DNA of 64,000 nt from Buttiauxella gaviniae ATCC 51604 (GCF_001654835.1 NZ_LXEP01000017.1:1-64000), one strand, 5' to 3'; counted from the stretch's first letter, positions 32,900-43,298 are shown. Notes: a model not told the origin generated them from the sequence alone. Numbers and translations are program-made.

Positions 32900-33718
32900 T
32901 TAGGCACTGACTTTATACAGCGCCAGCAGTTCGTCCACCTTGTTACGTGCTCCACCATTCCGGCTAATGCTGCGACGCACCTGCACGACATGCAGTTTTG
33001 CCTGGTGATACCACAACCGGGTGAGTTCCGTATCATGGTTAGAAATCAGCACCGGAATGCGATTTCCTTGCAAGTTTTCGGCTAACTGCGCGAGATGTTG
33101 CTGCTGCACAGCGTTAAAGCTATCGGTGTGATACGCCGTAAAATTAGCCGTTGCCGACAAAGGCGCGTAGGGAGGATCGCAATAGACAACAGACCCTGCA
33201 CTGACATCCGCCATGCTGACATCATACGACTGACATAAGAATGTGGCGTTCTGCGCTCGTTCGGCAAAATGATACAACTCTTCTTCAGGGAAGTAGGGTT
33301 TGATGTAACGGCCAAACGGGACATTGAATTCACCACGTAGGTTATAACGACACAGGCCGTTGTAACAATGGCGGTTCAGATATAAAAACAGCAATGCACG
33401 ACGAAACTCATCTTTGCACTGGTTAAATTCGGTACGATTGAGATAGAACGCCTGCTCATCGTTTTGCTCGGCAGTAAAGAGTTTACGGGACTCCTGAACG
33501 TACTCATCCGTGCGGGTTTTGACGATGTTATAGAGGTTAATCAGATCGCTGTTAATATCTGCGAGGATATAACGAGAGTAATCAGTATTCAGAAAGACTG
33601 AGCCGGCGCCGACGAACGGCTCAATCAGACAATCACCTTTCGGCAGATACTTTTTAATGTCTTCGAGCAGGGGGTATTTCCCCCCCGCCCATTTCAGAAA
33701 AGCGCGATTTTTTTTCAT
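32900..33718 (-). CDS. dam: DNA adenine methyltransferase (GATC)
   Basis: Methylates N6 of adenine in GATC, marking strands for mismatch repair and timing replication initiation. Length 272. SAM-binding motif IEPFVGAGSVFLN (about residues 32-44) and catalytic DPPY at residues 181-184, the same numbering as E. coli. Basic N-terminus KKNRAFLKWAGGK is typical. Lies between damX (64 nt upstream) and rpe in the superoperon. Confidence 0.98.
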   Translation of the reverse strand: MKKNRAFLKWAGGKYPLLEDIKKYLPKGDCLIEPFVGAGSVFLNTDYSRYILADINSDLINLYNIVKTRTDEYVQESRKLFTAEQNDEQAFYLNRTEFNQCKDEFRRALLFLYLNRHCYNGLCRYNLRGEFNVPFGRYIKPYFPEEELYHFAERAQNATFLCQSYDVSMADVSAGSVVYCDPPYAPLSATANFTAYHTDSFNAVQQQHLAQLAENLQGNRIPVLISNHDTELTRLWYHQAKLHVVQVRRSISRNGGARNKVDELLALYKVSA

Positions 33719-33782
33719 GCTGCCTAACTATTTACACCTTTTCCTGCTGTGGAAAGGTTCCAACAGCGGCTGCGCTTGTTCA

Positions 33783-35102
33783 TCACTTCAGATCAGACTG
33801 AACCTGATGGATAGGTTTTGCCCATGGGTTCTTGGCTTGCACATCAGCTGGCAATGTCGCAACGGCACGTTTTGCCTCATCTTTGTTGGCATAGATACCG
33901 CTAACCAACACATACCACGGCTGACCATTTCGCACAGTCTGGTAAACCATATAGTGCTGCAGATTCTCTTTCTTCGCCCATGCATTCAGGTTTGCTGAGT
34001 TTGAAGAAGAGCTAAGCTGCAGGGTGTAATGGCTACCCGGCGCACCTTTGATTGCGCCTGCATCACCCGCGACAGCGCCAGTTGCAGCTGTAACCGGTGC
34101 TGCTGTCGCTTTTGGTGCAGATGTTGTTGCTGTTGCTTGCGGTGCAGCTGTAGTTTGCTGCGGAGCTGCGGCAGTGATAGGCGCTTTAGCTGGTGCAGTC
34201 TGCGCTGGCGCTGTGACAGGTTCGCTGCGTTTAGCTGTAGCAACAGGTTTTGGCTCTGTTACTGTGCTTTTCACGGCAGGCTGTTGCTTCGCTGGTTGAG
34301 CTTTGTGTTGCGGTTCAATGACAGCCGTTTTGCGTTCCTGACGTGGCGCTGCAGGTTTCACTGGCTCTGCTTTCGCGACCGGACGTGGTGCCGTTGTTGC
34401 ACCATTGCTGCCTGCAACTGCCGCGACAGTCGCCGGTGCTGTTGGCAGCGTTGAGCTGGTAACTGCATTGTCAATCTGGCCGGACTGTTGAGTCAGTGCA
34501 TTATTCAGATCGCCCGGAACTTCAACACGCTGTTGGCCCTGTGGCGCAGGTTGAGTTTGCGCATCAGACGGCGTTGAAGAAATTGCAGGAAGAGTCACTT
34601 CTTGCGGGTTACCTGCGGTTTCGGTCTGATTAGCAGCAGATGTGTCACCTGGCTGCGGTTGCGCGCCATTAGCCTGGTCAGCAGCAGAGCCGGACAAATC
34701 GATATTCTTTTCAGCGTTCGGATTCTTATTCGCTGTTTCAGTATCAGTAGAAGGGGCTTTCAGGGCCGAACCAATTCCGATGATTAGCAGCAACAGGACA
34801 AGAATACCAATGCCCATCATCAGGTGCTGGCGGGAAACCGGGACTTTCTGTTTAGCGGATTTTTTGCGGGTACGTGCCGGGCGACGTTCTTCTGCGTCAA
34901 CTTGCAGGGAGTCGTCGTTTTCATACTCTTCTTCATCACGAGCACGACGGGTACGCGCTGGACGAGGCTCATCAGAGTCTAACTCAACATCATCGACATT
35001 GATTTGCGGCTCATTTTCGCGCTCATCAGCTTTGCGGCTACGGCCTGAACGACGATCGCTAGGATCGGGTTTCAGTTCGTCTTCCGGTTTAAATTCATCC
35101 AT
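33783..35102 (-). CDS. damX: Cell-division SPOR-domain protein DamX
   Basis: Bitopic inner-membrane protein recruited to the septum by binding denuded peptidoglycan. Charged cytoplasmic N-terminus of ~100 residues, one transmembrane helix (about residues 103-124, [20 protein letters not shown]), a long Pro/Ala/Gln/Thr-rich periplasmic linker, and a C-terminal SPOR domain from about residue 358 ([20 protein letters not shown]). Length 439, slightly longer than E. coli through linker variation. Confidence 0.95.
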   Translation of the reverse strand: MDEFKPEDELKPDPSDRRSGRSRKADERENEPQINVDDVELDSDEPRPARTRRARDEEEYENDDSLQVDAEERRPARTRKKSAKQKVPVSRQHLMMGIGILVLLLLIIGIGSALKAPSTDTETANKNPNAEKNIDLSGSAADQANGAQPQPGDTSAANQTETAGNPQEVTLPAISSTPSDAQTQPAPQGQQRVEVPGDLNNALTQQSGQIDNAVTSSTLPTAPATVAAVAGSNGATTAPRPVAKAEPVKPAAPRQERKTAVIEPQHKAQPAKQQPAVKSTVTEPKPVATAKRSEPVTAPAQTAPAKAPITAAAPQQTTAAPQATATTSAPKATAAPVTAATGAVAGDAGAIKGAPGSHYTLQLSSSSNSANLNAWAKKENLQHYMVYQTVRNGQPWYVLVSGIYANKDEAKRAVATLPADVQAKNPWAKPIHQVQSDLK

Positions 35103-35199
35103 TTAACACCCCACTCAAAGGCTTGTGCCAGCAATTCAAACTCAGCACATAACCTGAAGTTAAAAATCGCCTGACTTCAGCGACCGAAATTTCTAATAA

Positions 35200-36288
35200 T
35201 TAAGCCTGCTGACAATCAGCAATGGCGGACAAAACGATATCGTGTGGAACTCCGCCACGCATTTCACTCTTCCCGATTGCCAGCGGCAGCACTAAGCGCA
35301 GCTCACCAGCCAAAACTTTTTTGTCACGCATCATGTGGGGCATATACGCAGCAGCAGACATTTCTTTCGGCCCAGTAACTGGCAGCCCGGCACGTTGCAG
35401 CAATTTAATAATGCGCTGCACATCTGCCTCACTGAAGTTCCCTAAACGCTGAGCTGTTCGTGCCGCCATAACCATACCTGCGGAAACAGCTTCACCGTGT
35501 AGCCAATTGCCATAGCCCATTTCTGCTTCTATAGCGTGACCAAAGGTGTGGCCCAAATTCAGTAAAGCACGTAAGCCACTTTCGCGCTCGTCAGCGGCAA
35601 CAACTTCTGCTTTCAGCTCACAACAACGACGAATACACCAGGCCATTGCTTTACCATCCAGCGCAAGCAATGCATCCAGGTTTTCTTCAAGCCAGTTAAA
35701 GAAATCGCCGTCGAGAATAATTCCGTACTTAATGACTTCTGCCAGACCAGATGCCAACTCCCGAGCAGGTAAAGTATTCAGACAGTCGAGATCCACCACT
35801 ACCGAAGCAGGTTGGTAGAACGCGCCAATCATATTTTTACCTAGGGGGTGGTTAACGGCTGTTTTACCGCCAACAGAAGAGTCCACTTGCGAAAGCAAAG
35901 TGGTTGGAACTTGAATAAAGCGCACGCCGCGTTGATAACTCGCCGCGGCAAAGCCAGTCAGGTCACCGACGACACCACCGCCCAAGGCAATGAGTGTCGT
36001 GTCACGACCATGTGGCTTTTCAAGTAACGCAGTAAAGACAGTGTCTAATACAGCGAGACTCTTAAATTGTTCGCCATCCGGAAGGATGACGGAATCGACT
36101 TTAACGCCCGCTTGCTCCAGCACGCCACGCACCTTATCCAGGTAGAGCGGCGCCAGGGTTTCATTGGTCACCAGCATCGTTTGGTCGCCAGCCTTCAGCG
36201 GCCCAAAAGATGCCGAGTCACTAAATAACCCAGCAGCAATGGTGATAGGGTAACTACGTTCCCCGAGAGTGACTGTTAACCTCTCCAT
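35200..36288 (-). CDS. aroB: 3-Dehydroquinate synthase
   Basis: Second shikimate-pathway enzyme, NAD- and metal-dependent, converting DAHP to 3-dehydroquinate. Length 362, as in E. coli. The NAD loop [34 protein letters not shown] and the metal-ligand segment [12 protein letters not shown] are present. Between aroK (60 nt upstream) and damX. Confidence 0.98.
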   Translation of the reverse strand: MERLTVTLGERSYPITIAAGLFSDSASFGPLKAGDQTMLVTNETLAPLYLDKVRGVLEQAGVKVDSVILPDGEQFKSLAVLDTVFTALLEKPHGRDTTLIALGGGVVGDLTGFAAASYQRGVRFIQVPTTLLSQVDSSVGGKTAVNHPLGKNMIGAFYQPASVVVDLDCLNTLPARELASGLAEVIKYGIILDGDFFNWLEENLDALLALDGKAMAWCIRRCCELKAEVVAADERESGLRALLNLGHTFGHAIEAEMGYGNWLHGEAVSAGMVMAARTAQRLGNFSEADVQRIIKLLQRAGLPVTGPKEMSAAAYMPHMMRDKKVLAGELRLVLPLAIGKSEMRGGVPHDIVLSAIADCQQA

Positions 36289-36348
36289 AACGCGAAGTCC
36301 ACCTTGATGTTGCTTAGCCCGCAGGCGTTTTTTTCGATTAAGCCAGAA

Positions 36349-36870
36349 TCAGTTGCTTTCCAACATATTAATAATCTGGTTAGCAACCACTTTGGCACTT
36401 TGGTCGTCAGTGCGAATCGTCACATCAGCAATCTCTTCATAAAGAGGATTGCGTTCCTGAGCTAAGGCTTCAAGAACTTCACGCGGCGGAGTCTCAACTT
36501 GCAGTAGTGGGCGTTTTTTATCACGCTGCGTACGAGCAAGCTGTTTTTCAATTGTGGTTTCAAGATACACCACAACTCCACGGGCTGAGAGACGGTTACG
36601 GGTCTCACGAGATTTTACAGAACCGCCGCCAGTTGCCAGCACAATGCCCTGTTTTTCAGTGAGTTCGTTGATGATTTTTTCTTCGCGATCGCGGAAGCCG
36701 TCTTCGCCTTCAACGTCGAATACCCAGCCCACATCAGCTCCGGTACGTTTCTCAATCTCTTGATCAGAATCGAAAAATTCCATATTGAGTTGCTGAGCTA
36801 ACTGACGCCCAATAGTGCTTTTGCCGGCACCCATAGGCCCAACCAGAAAGATATTGCGTTTCTCTGCCAT
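36349..36870 (-). CDS. aroK: Shikimate kinase I
   Basis: Phosphorylates shikimate at O-3. 173 residues with Walker [10 protein letters not shown] (residues 11-19), [11 protein letters not shown] for substrate and magnesium, and the GGGSV loop. First gene of the aroK-aroB-damX-dam-rpe-gph-trpS run; its promoters should lie in the 319-nt gap upstream. Confidence 0.97.
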   Translation of the reverse strand: MAEKRNIFLVGPMGAGKSTIGRQLAQQLNMEFFDSDQEIEKRTGADVGWVFDVEGEDGFRDREEKIINELTEKQGIVLATGGGSVKSRETRNRLSARGVVVYLETTIEKQLARTQRDKKRPLLQVETPPREVLEALAQERNPLYEEIADVTIRTDDQSAKVVANQIINMLESN

Positions 36871-37189
36871 TTTTTCGGTACTACTAAGACAATTCGTTGA
36901 TGATAAACCCGCCCTGTTACAACCAGGTGCAGCGGGACATGAACTGAAACCTCATAAGCGATAGTGCGAGAGTCAGACTGAAAATTATCTCAATACTCAA
37001 GGTGGTTTGGCAACCGATTATATTCCCCAGCCTTCTTATGAAGAAGAAAATGCATGAATCGGGGTTATCTGTCACAAGACTTGAGCAACCAGCCTCTCGA
37101 AACGGTACACCTTGTAAGCTAATTCCTCTCTGCCGTCAAACACCTGGGCAACGTTTCAAAGAAAAACTGCACGATGAGGAAAGAAAACG
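36871..37189. other. aroK-hofQ intergenic region
   Basis: Gene-free stretch of 319 nt between the end of hofQ and the start of aroK, both on the minus strand. It must hold the superoperon promoters known to precede aroK in E. coli, but I could not pick a convincing -35/-10 pair. It contains a short imperfect inverted repeat (CTTCTTATGAAGAAG at about 37033-37047). A plus-strand frame starting here runs into hofQ and is not a credible gene. Confidence 0.55.
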
Positions 37190-38437
37190 CTACGAAACAG
37201 GGATAAGTCGAGGGGTAATAAATACCACTAATTCACGGCGTTGATGATTTTTTGCATCATGGCGAAACAGGCTGCCCACAATAGGTATTGAGCCAAGCAA
37301 AGGGACGCTGTCGCTACTGTCAGTGTTGTGTTGCTGGAAGATCCCGCCAAGGGCAAGGGTTTCGCCATTTTTCACCGCAACAACAGTTTCAATTTCTTGC
37401 TTGTCTATGGCCAAAACTTCACCATCAGATTGCTGAATGCTACGGCCAGGCATATTTTGGCTAATGCGCAATTTTAGACGAATATTGCCATCTGACTGAA
37501 TAGTTGGCGTCACTTCCATCCCCAGAACAGCTTCTTTAAACTCTATTGCAGTTGCCCCGCTCTCGCCACTGGATACCTGATAAGGGATCTCCGTACCTTG
37601 CTTGATGCTGGCAGGCTGTTGATGTGCCGCCATCAGGCGCGGGCTGGCAATGATTTCAAGCTGTTGCTGTTGTTCCAGAGCAGACAATTCAAGCTCCAGC
37701 AGTCGTCCATCTATTCGAGCGATGTTAAAACCAACCTTTGTGGTAGCGTTATTGACAGAAAGATCGGCTGAAAAGCCTGTGGTCTGAGGAAGCTTACTTT
37801 CCCCTTTTTGTTCGGCAGTTGACCACTTCACGCCAAGCTCACGTAACTTATCCTGGTTGATAGTGACAATATGGGCTGAAATTTCCACTTGCCCAATTGG
37901 CAAATCCATTTCTTTCACCCAGTCAGCAATCTGTTTGAGCACTGCCTTGTTATCTCGCACAATCAGCCGGTTAGTGCGTTTGTCAGCCGTGATATTACCC
38001 TGAGCACTCAACAACTTATTTCCACCAGATTTTAGTGATGTCGATAAATCTTCAACATCGGCATGATGAGGAGTAAAGACCTGGTAGAACATAGGTTGAT
38101 CAAGTGCCTGTTGTTTTCGCTGCTCCACCGCTTGCGCATGTTGCTCACGTAAGCGAGCCTTCGGAAAAATCTGTATTACATTACCTTCCCGCTGCTGGCT
38201 AAGCTCCGCACTATTCAATACCAATTCAAATGCTTGTTTCCACGGCACATCGATCAAGTTAAGCGAAAGTACTCCATCCACACCTGGAGCAACCATAAGG
38301 TTAACGTTTTGGTGTTCAGCTAATGCCTGTAAAACCTGGGTTACCGGCGCATTGTCCAAGACCAGAGATATGCCTTTACCTGCCTGGCAGGAGAGAGGCA
38401 GAGTCAACACCAGAAGAAATACCCGCATCCATGGCAT
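37190..38437 (-). CDS. hofQ: HofQ/PilQ-like secretin
   Basis: Outer-membrane secretin of the type IV pilus-like apparatus used in enterobacteria for uptake of DNA as a nutrient. 415 residues: signal peptide of ~19 residues ending CQA, an N-terminal STN-like/N0 domain (VTQVLQALAEHQNVNL), N1-type domain, then the C-terminal secretin core with VPLLGSIPIVGSLFR and ELVVFITPRLI. The start has AAGGA at 7 nt. It overlaps hofP by 62 nt and is last in hofMNOPQ. Confidence 0.93.
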   Translation of the reverse strand: MPWMRVFLLVLTLPLSCQAGKGISLVLDNAPVTQVLQALAEHQNVNLMVAPGVDGVLSLNLIDVPWKQAFELVLNSAELSQQREGNVIQIFPKARLREQHAQAVEQRKQQALDQPMFYQVFTPHHADVEDLSTSLKSGGNKLLSAQGNITADKRTNRLIVRDNKAVLKQIADWVKEMDLPIGQVEISAHIVTINQDKLRELGVKWSTAEQKGESKLPQTTGFSADLSVNNATTKVGFNIARIDGRLLELELSALEQQQQLEIIASPRLMAAHQQPASIKQGTEIPYQVSSGESGATAIEFKEAVLGMEVTPTIQSDGNIRLKLRISQNMPGRSIQQSDGEVLAIDKQEIETVVAVKNGETLALGGIFQQHNTDSSDSVPLLGSIPIVGSLFRHDAKNHQRRELVVFITPRLIPVS

Positions 38438-38762
38438 ATGTTTTTCCTTTTATTTCCCAACGATAAGAAGAGGGTTTGCAGGCAGGATTAACCCTCGCCA
38501 CCACATACCCCACCCCGACATTTTCAATGCGTACATCGGGAAAGAGCTCTTTATCTACTTTGATTCGCTGCCCGATACCTTGTGAACTGAGCATCAACGC
38601 AGTACTCGCAGTGGGCGAACTGATTACTCCCTGTAATACCCAGGCCGCCAGCTGCTCGGTCAGTTTTTCACAAGGAGAAATATGCTGCTGAAAGGGGTTT
38701 GGAGGCATAGCACTCACAGTTGGAATGACCATCAATCCTACCCAAAAAATGCTACGATTCAT
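38376..38762 (-). CDS. hofP: HofP/PilP-like pilus assembly protein
   Basis: Small periplasmic protein corresponding to PilP/ComD, thought to connect the PilMNO inner-membrane complex to the secretin. 128 residues with a signal sequence ending TVSA near residue 18. Sequence is weakly conserved, so assignment leans on position between hofO and hofQ. Overlaps hofO by 11 nt and hofQ by 62 nt. Confidence 0.82.
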   Translation of the reverse strand: MNRSIFWVGLMVIPTVSAMPPNPFQQHISPCEKLTEQLAAWVLQGVISSPTASTALMLSSQGIGQRIKVDKELFPDVRIENVGVGYVVARVNPACKPSSYRWEIKGKTYAMDAGISSGVDSASLLPGR

Positions 38763-39219
38763 CGGAAAACTCCATTTTCATCATAAGCTTGAGCAAGCCA
38801 CCTTGTGCAGTAATGGTGAAAGAGTGCTCCGATACCACTCGATATTCTGCAAGCCTGATAAATAAACTCGGTAGCTCCTCCCATGGCAAAAGAATTTCCA
38901 GTGTTCCCTCCTTATTTTCAGGCTGCCATTTCAGCAACTTGCCCCTTGATTCCCCAACGAACTCCGCTATGGAAAATGCCCGTAAATTAGATAAACGCAC
39001 GTGCAATTCAGAAGGTGAAACTTGAAGGATTTTGCGTTGCAACTCAGCAATGCGTTGAGTTGTCTGCTTGCTGTCTGCTTCTAACTGAGAAAAATGAGAA
39101 TGATGTGGACGTATAAAACTCATCCAGGCAGCAACTGTGACTAAGCCCGTTACGGCAGCAAATATCGCCACACGCCTCCAGCCTGGGCCACTCAGCCAGC
39201 GTTCAATTAACCAGGGCAT
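38752..39219 (-). CDS. hofO: HofO/PilO-like pilus assembly protein
   Basis: Bitopic inner-membrane protein of the PilO type: one transmembrane helix (about residues 16-36, RVAIFAAVTGLVTVAAW), a coiled-coil region (QLEADSKQTTQRIAELQRKI) and a periplasmic alpha/beta domain. 155 residues, a little longer than in E. coli. Overlaps hofN by 17 nt. Confidence 0.85.
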   Translation of the reverse strand: MPWLIERWLSGPGWRRVAIFAAVTGLVTVAAWMSFIRPHHSHFSQLEADSKQTTQRIAELQRKILQVSPSELHVRLSNLRAFSIAEFVGESRGKLLKWQPENKEGTLEILLPWEELPSLFIRLAEYRVVSEHSFTITAQGGLLKLMMKMEFSDES

Positions 39220-39754
39220 TTGCCACCTCAGATATCGTTAAGGTGAAAACAAAACCAAAGCCGCCCTGGGCTTCGTGCTGGACCGCACCTGTCCGAACTC
39301 TAGAAATACCTTCAAGATGAGCAAGCTCCTTTTCCAGCCCCTGTAAATCGTCAAGAAGGTTGGTGCGGCCCTTTACTATCAATTGCCCTTTTTGCATTGT
39401 TAAGGAAGACAGCCAGGCCCCATCTGGCATAATGCTAGCGATACGGATCAAACGTTTTTCCCATATCCGGATAGCTTTTTGCTGCGCTTCACGAATGCGC
39501 TGCAAGCGCAGTATTTCTTGGTTCTGCTTCTGCAGAACCAACCGCTGTTGATAGAGATGCTGCAATGCAGATTGCATACTTGTCAGGTAATCTTTTCGTG
39601 CCTGCTGTTGGTGAATTTCCCATATGGCAAACTGCCGCCCTCCCATTACAAGCAACGGCACAAGCACCAAAACCAAGCTGAATAACAGGCTCCAGCGGCG
39701 TACACGTTGCTGGCGCTGTATCTGGCGCCACGGTAGTAAATTAATCAGGCGCAT
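39203..39754 (-). CDS. hofN: HofN/PilN-like pilus assembly protein
   Basis: PilN-type bitopic protein. The N-terminus MRLINLLPWRQ contains the INLLPW motif that docks into PilM in related systems, followed by a transmembrane helix (about residues 23-40) and a coiled coil. 183 residues. One-base overlap with hofM and 17-nt overlap with hofO mark tight coupling. Confidence 0.9.
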   Translation of the reverse strand: MRLINLLPWRQIQRQQRVRRWSLLFSLVLVLVPLLVMGGRQFAIWEIHQQQARKDYLTSMQSALQHLYQQRLVLQKQNQEILRLQRIREAQQKAIRIWEKRLIRIASIMPDGAWLSSLTMQKGQLIVKGRTNLLDDLQGLEKELAHLEGISRVRTGAVQHEAQGGFGFVFTLTISEVANALVN

Positions 39755-40578
39755 TAGCTGAATACCCTACCTATCGCCAGCGCTATCGCGACCGTAAATT
39801 CAGAGCCATTACGAGGTAATGGAGGCTGTAAACGGTAAAACGCTCGCCAGGCATCCAAAGATAAAATATTCGCCGGAACTGGTGACGATTGCACCTGGCT
39901 CAATGCAACCAACTCAGGCTCAGTTTTTAATTGCTGACACAAGTCGAAAATTGTTGGTATTGCATTGGTATCACTCCATCCCCAACGTGGCACTGGCTCA
40001 TTAGAAGACCATAACCAATGGCCCTGTTCTTGATGAACCAGGTACTGACATTTCTCCAGCCGACACGGAGAAACGAGTGCCGGCAATGCGCTGGCTCCAG
40101 GGGTTACTGTCGCCGGATATAGCCTTATCGCGGCCAAACTTTTGAGCAACGCAGCGACATCTGTCTGGCGCGCAGCTACTATCAAATGTGGATCAGCAAC
40201 ATCTTGCGACGGTAAATAATCCCAACACAATTGAGCCGATGTCATCTGCAACTGACGGGCAGTTGCTGAGGCGATATAAGCTTCTCTTGCGGGTTCAGAC
40301 AAACGTTTATCGGGTGCCGGGACCGGGCGTTGTAATGTCCGTGACCCAGGAAAAGAGATGCGTATCTGGTGACGTAGCGGTAACTCTTTTCGCCACTCCA
40401 CCAGTGCTTTAGTCAGCGCTTCAGTATTCATTATTAGCCCGTCGCTAAAGGTGCCTTCAGGCAATGGCAATTGCCACCAATGCCGAAGTTGCCACCCTTG
40501 CCGTTGGCGCTGAACAGCCACAACCCGAATGCTTTCGTGTTGAATATCCATGCCAATTTGCCAGGTTGTGAATACCAT
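39754..40578 (-). CDS. hofM: HofM/PilM-like pilus assembly protein
   Basis: Cytoplasmic actin-like PilM relative that binds the PilN N-terminus. The start MVFTTWQIGMDIQ is selected because AAGGAG lies 9 nt before it and it matches the family; 13 more codons are open upstream without a ribosome site. 274 residues. First gene of hofMNOPQ, divergent from mrcA across 119 nt. In E. coli the operon depends on Sxy with CRP, but no clear CRP-S site was found in the gap. Confidence 0.87.
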   Translation of the reverse strand: MVFTTWQIGMDIQHESIRVVAVQRQRQGWQLRHWWQLPLPEGTFSDGLIMNTEALTKALVEWRKELPLRHQIRISFPGSRTLQRPVPAPDKRLSEPAREAYIASATARQLQMTSAQLCWDYLPSQDVADPHLIVAARQTDVAALLKSLAAIRLYPATVTPGASALPALVSPCRLEKCQYLVHQEQGHWLWSSNEPVPRWGWSDTNAIPTIFDLCQQLKTEPELVALSQVQSSPVPANILSLDAWRAFYRLQPPLPRNGSEFTVAIALAIGRVFS

Positions 40579-40697
40579 GTTTACGATCTCCTTATCGTCG
40601 GTTACGGAAAATGCCATACCAATGCCACTGGCTTGCCTTTATACTACCGCGCGGTTGTTTATAAACTGCCCAATGGAAACGTAATGGGAAATTTAAG

Positions 40698-43250
40698 GTG
40701 AAGTTCGTAAAGTATTTATTAATCCTTGCAGTCTGTTGCATTCTGCTGGGAGCAGGCTCGATCTTCGGGCTCTACAAATTTATTGAGCCGCAGTTGCCTG
40801 ATGTCGCCACGCTGAAAGACGTGCGACTGCAAATTCCAATGCAGGTTTATACGGCTGATGGCGAGTTAATCGCGCAATATGGTGAGAAGCGCCGTATTCC
40901 GGTAACGCTCGATCAAATTCCGCCAGTAATGGTGAAAGCGTTTATTGCGACGGAAGACAGCCGATTTTACGAACACCACGGTGTTGATCCGGTTGGGATA
41001 TTCCGTGCCGCCAGCGTGGCACTGTTTTCTGGTCATGCATCGCAGGGCGCAAGTACTATCACCCAACAGTTGGCACGTAACTTCTTCTTAAGTCCTGAAC
41101 GCACGCTGACGCGTAAGATAAAAGAGGTGTTCCTGGCAATTCGTATTGAGCAATTGTTGACCAAAGACGAAATCCTCGAACTGTACCTCAACAAGATTTA
41201 TCTCGGTTACCGCGCTTATGGCGTGGGTGCTGCAGCACAAGTCTATTTTGGGAAGTCAGTTGACGAGTTAAGCCTGAGTGAAATAGCGGTCATTGCCGGT
41301 TTGCCAAAGGCACCGTCAACCTTTAACCCGCTGTACTCGCTTGATCGCGCAACTTCCCGCCGTAATGTGGTGTTATCGCGTATGTTGAGTGAGAACTACA
41401 TCACTCAGGCGCAATACGATGAAGCGCGAAATCAACCAATCGATGCGAACTACCACGCACCGGAAATCGCGTTCTCCTCACCTTACTTGTCTGAATTAGT
41501 CCGCCAGGACATGGTTGCTAAGTATGGTGAGAAGGCCTACGAAGATGGTTATAAGGTTTACACCACCATCACTCGCAAAACTCAGCAAGCCGCGCAACAA
41601 GCCGTACGTAACAACGTTATGGCCTATGATATGCGCCACGGCTATCGCGGCCCATCAAACGTGCTGTGGAAAGTAGGTGAAACACCGTGGGACAAAACGA
41701 AGATTGTCGATTCGTTAAAGAATCTACCGGTCTACGGCCCACTTTTCCCTGCTGTGATTACGCAAGCATCACCGAATGAAGCTACCGCATTGTTGGCGGA
41801 TAGCAGCGCCGTTTCCATCAACATGGACGGCATGCGCTGGGCGCGTCCTTATCGTTCAGATACTGCTCAGGGCCCAACGCCACGAAAAGTGACCGATGTA
41901 GTACAGGCCGGGCAGCAAATCTGGGTGCGAAAAGTCGATGATAATTGGTGGCTTGGACAAATCCCCGATGTGAACTCCGCCCTGGTTTCCATTAACCCAC
42001 ATGATGGTGCTGTAGTCGCCCTGGTCGGTGGCTTTGATTTCAATCAGAGCAAGTTCAACCGCGCAACGCAGGCATTACGTCAGGTTGGCTCCAACATCAA
42101 ACCATTCCTCTACACAGCGGCAATGGACAAAGGTTTGACGCTGGCAAGCGTGCTCAATGATGTGCCAATTTCGCGCTGGGATGCTGGTGCGGGTTCCGAT
42201 TGGCGCCCGAAAAACTCTCCACCAGAATATTCCGGACCAATAAGATTGCGTCAGGGTCTTGGTCAGTCGAAAAACGTGGTAATGGTGCGTGCAATGCGCG
42301 CGATGGGCGTGGATTATGCGGCTGAATATCTGCAACGCTTTGGCTTCCCTGCGCAAAACATCGTGCATACCGAATCGCTGGCGTTAGGCTCGGCATCCTT
42401 CACACCAATGCAAGTTGCGCGCGGTTACTCGGTGATGGCTAACGGTGGCTTCCTGGTTGACCCGTATTACATCTCTAAAATTGAGAATGAAATCGGTGGG
42501 ACAATCTTTGAAGCGAAACCGAAAGTGGCTTGCCCGGATTGTGATATCCCGGTGATTTACGGTGAAACGCAAAAGTCTAACGTGCTGGAAAATCAGAATG
42601 TCGAAGACGTCGCACAGTCTGAGGAAAAACAGAACGTTAGCGTTCCAATGCCGAAGCTTGAACAAGCGAATACGGAGTTAGTTGCACAGAGCAGTCCGCC
42701 TGAATACGCGCCACATGTTATCAACACCCCACTGGCGTTCCTGATTAAGAGTGCGTTGAACTCAAACATCTTTGGCGAACCAGGCTGGCAAGGTACTGGC
42801 TGGCGAGCAGGGCGTGATTTGAAACGCAATGATATCGGCGGCAAAACCGGTACGACAAACAGTTCGAAAGATGCATGGTTCTCAGGCTACGGACCGGGCG
42901 TGGTGACATCTGTCTGGATTGGCTTTGATGATCATCGTCGCGACCTTGGACGTACATCAGCATCAGGGGCGATTAAGGACCAAATTTCAGGTTATGAAGG
43001 TGGGGCGAAGAGCGCTCAACCAGCCTGGGATGAGTTTATGAAAGCCGCACTGGAAGGTGTTCCGGAAGAGCCGTTAACGCCGCCACCAGGCATTGTTACG
43101 GTCAATATCGATCGCAGCACCGGGCAACTTGCTAATGGCGGGAATAGCCGTCCTGAATTCTTTATTGAAGGCACCCAACCGACGCAGCAGGCTGTGCATG
43201 AAGTAGGGACTACGATAATTGATAACGGCGAGACCCACGAGCTGTTCTAG
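40698..43250 (+). CDS. mrcA: Penicillin-binding protein 1A
   Basis: Bifunctional class A PBP that polymerises and cross-links peptidoglycan. 850 residues: N-terminal membrane anchor (residues ~5-28), glycosyltransferase domain with catalytic Glu86 in ATEDSRFYEHHGVD, a PBP1A-type outer-membrane docking/OB insertion, and the transpeptidase domain with the SxxK motif in GSNIKPFLYTAAM (Ser near 465) and KTGT near residue 716. Divergent from hofM. Confidence 0.98.
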   Translation: MKFVKYLLILAVCCILLGAGSIFGLYKFIEPQLPDVATLKDVRLQIPMQVYTADGELIAQYGEKRRIPVTLDQIPPVMVKAFIATEDSRFYEHHGVDPVGIFRAASVALFSGHASQGASTITQQLARNFFLSPERTLTRKIKEVFLAIRIEQLLTKDEILELYLNKIYLGYRAYGVGAAAQVYFGKSVDELSLSEIAVIAGLPKAPSTFNPLYSLDRATSRRNVVLSRMLSENYITQAQYDEARNQPIDANYHAPEIAFSSPYLSELVRQDMVAKYGEKAYEDGYKVYTTITRKTQQAAQQAVRNNVMAYDMRHGYRGPSNVLWKVGETPWDKTKIVDSLKNLPVYGPLFPAVITQASPNEATALLADSSAVSINMDGMRWARPYRSDTAQGPTPRKVTDVVQAGQQIWVRKVDDNWWLGQIPDVNSALVSINPHDGAVVALVGGFDFNQSKFNRATQALRQVGSNIKPFLYTAAMDKGLTLASVLNDVPISRWDAGAGSDWRPKNSPPEYSGPIRLRQGLGQSKNVVMVRAMRAMGVDYAAEYLQRFGFPAQNIVHTESLALGSASFTPMQVARGYSVMANGGFLVDPYYISKIENEIGGTIFEAKPKVACPDCDIPVIYGETQKSNVLENQNVEDVAQSEEKQNVSVPMPKLEQANTELVAQSSPPEYAPHVINTPLAFLIKSALNSNIFGEPGWQGTGWRAGRDLKRNDIGGKTGTTNSSKDAWFSGYGPGVVTSVWIGFDDHRRDLGRTSASGAIKDQISGYEGGAKSAQPAWDEFMKAALEGVPEEPLTPPPGIVTVNIDRSTGQLANGGNSRPEFFIEGTQPTQQAVHEVGTTIIDNGETHELF

Positions 43251-43258
43251 GTAGTGTT

Positions 43259-43287
43259 AAAGCCCGTTTCACCTTGAAACGGGCTTT
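43259..43287. terminator. Hairpin between mrcA and nudE
   Basis: Perfect 12-bp stem AAAGCCCGTTTC / GAAACGGGCTTT with a 5-nt loop, 9 nt after the mrcA stop and 12 nt after the nudE stop. The U tract is only the three T of the stem end, but position and stability support a bidirectional terminator. Confidence 0.75.
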
Positions 43288-43298
43288 AAGAGAAAAAG

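Noticed and set aside
37002-37244. Plus-strand 80-residue frame in the aroK-hofQ gap
   Set aside because: It runs into the 3' end of hofQ on the other strand, has no homologue I recognise and no convincing ribosome site.
40555-40580. Palindrome ACGAT-CTCCTT-ATCGT before hofM as a CRP-S site
   Set aside because: The CRP-S core would need 6 bp between TnCGA and TCGnA; here the spacing is 8, and it contains the hofM ribosome site, so it is likely chance.
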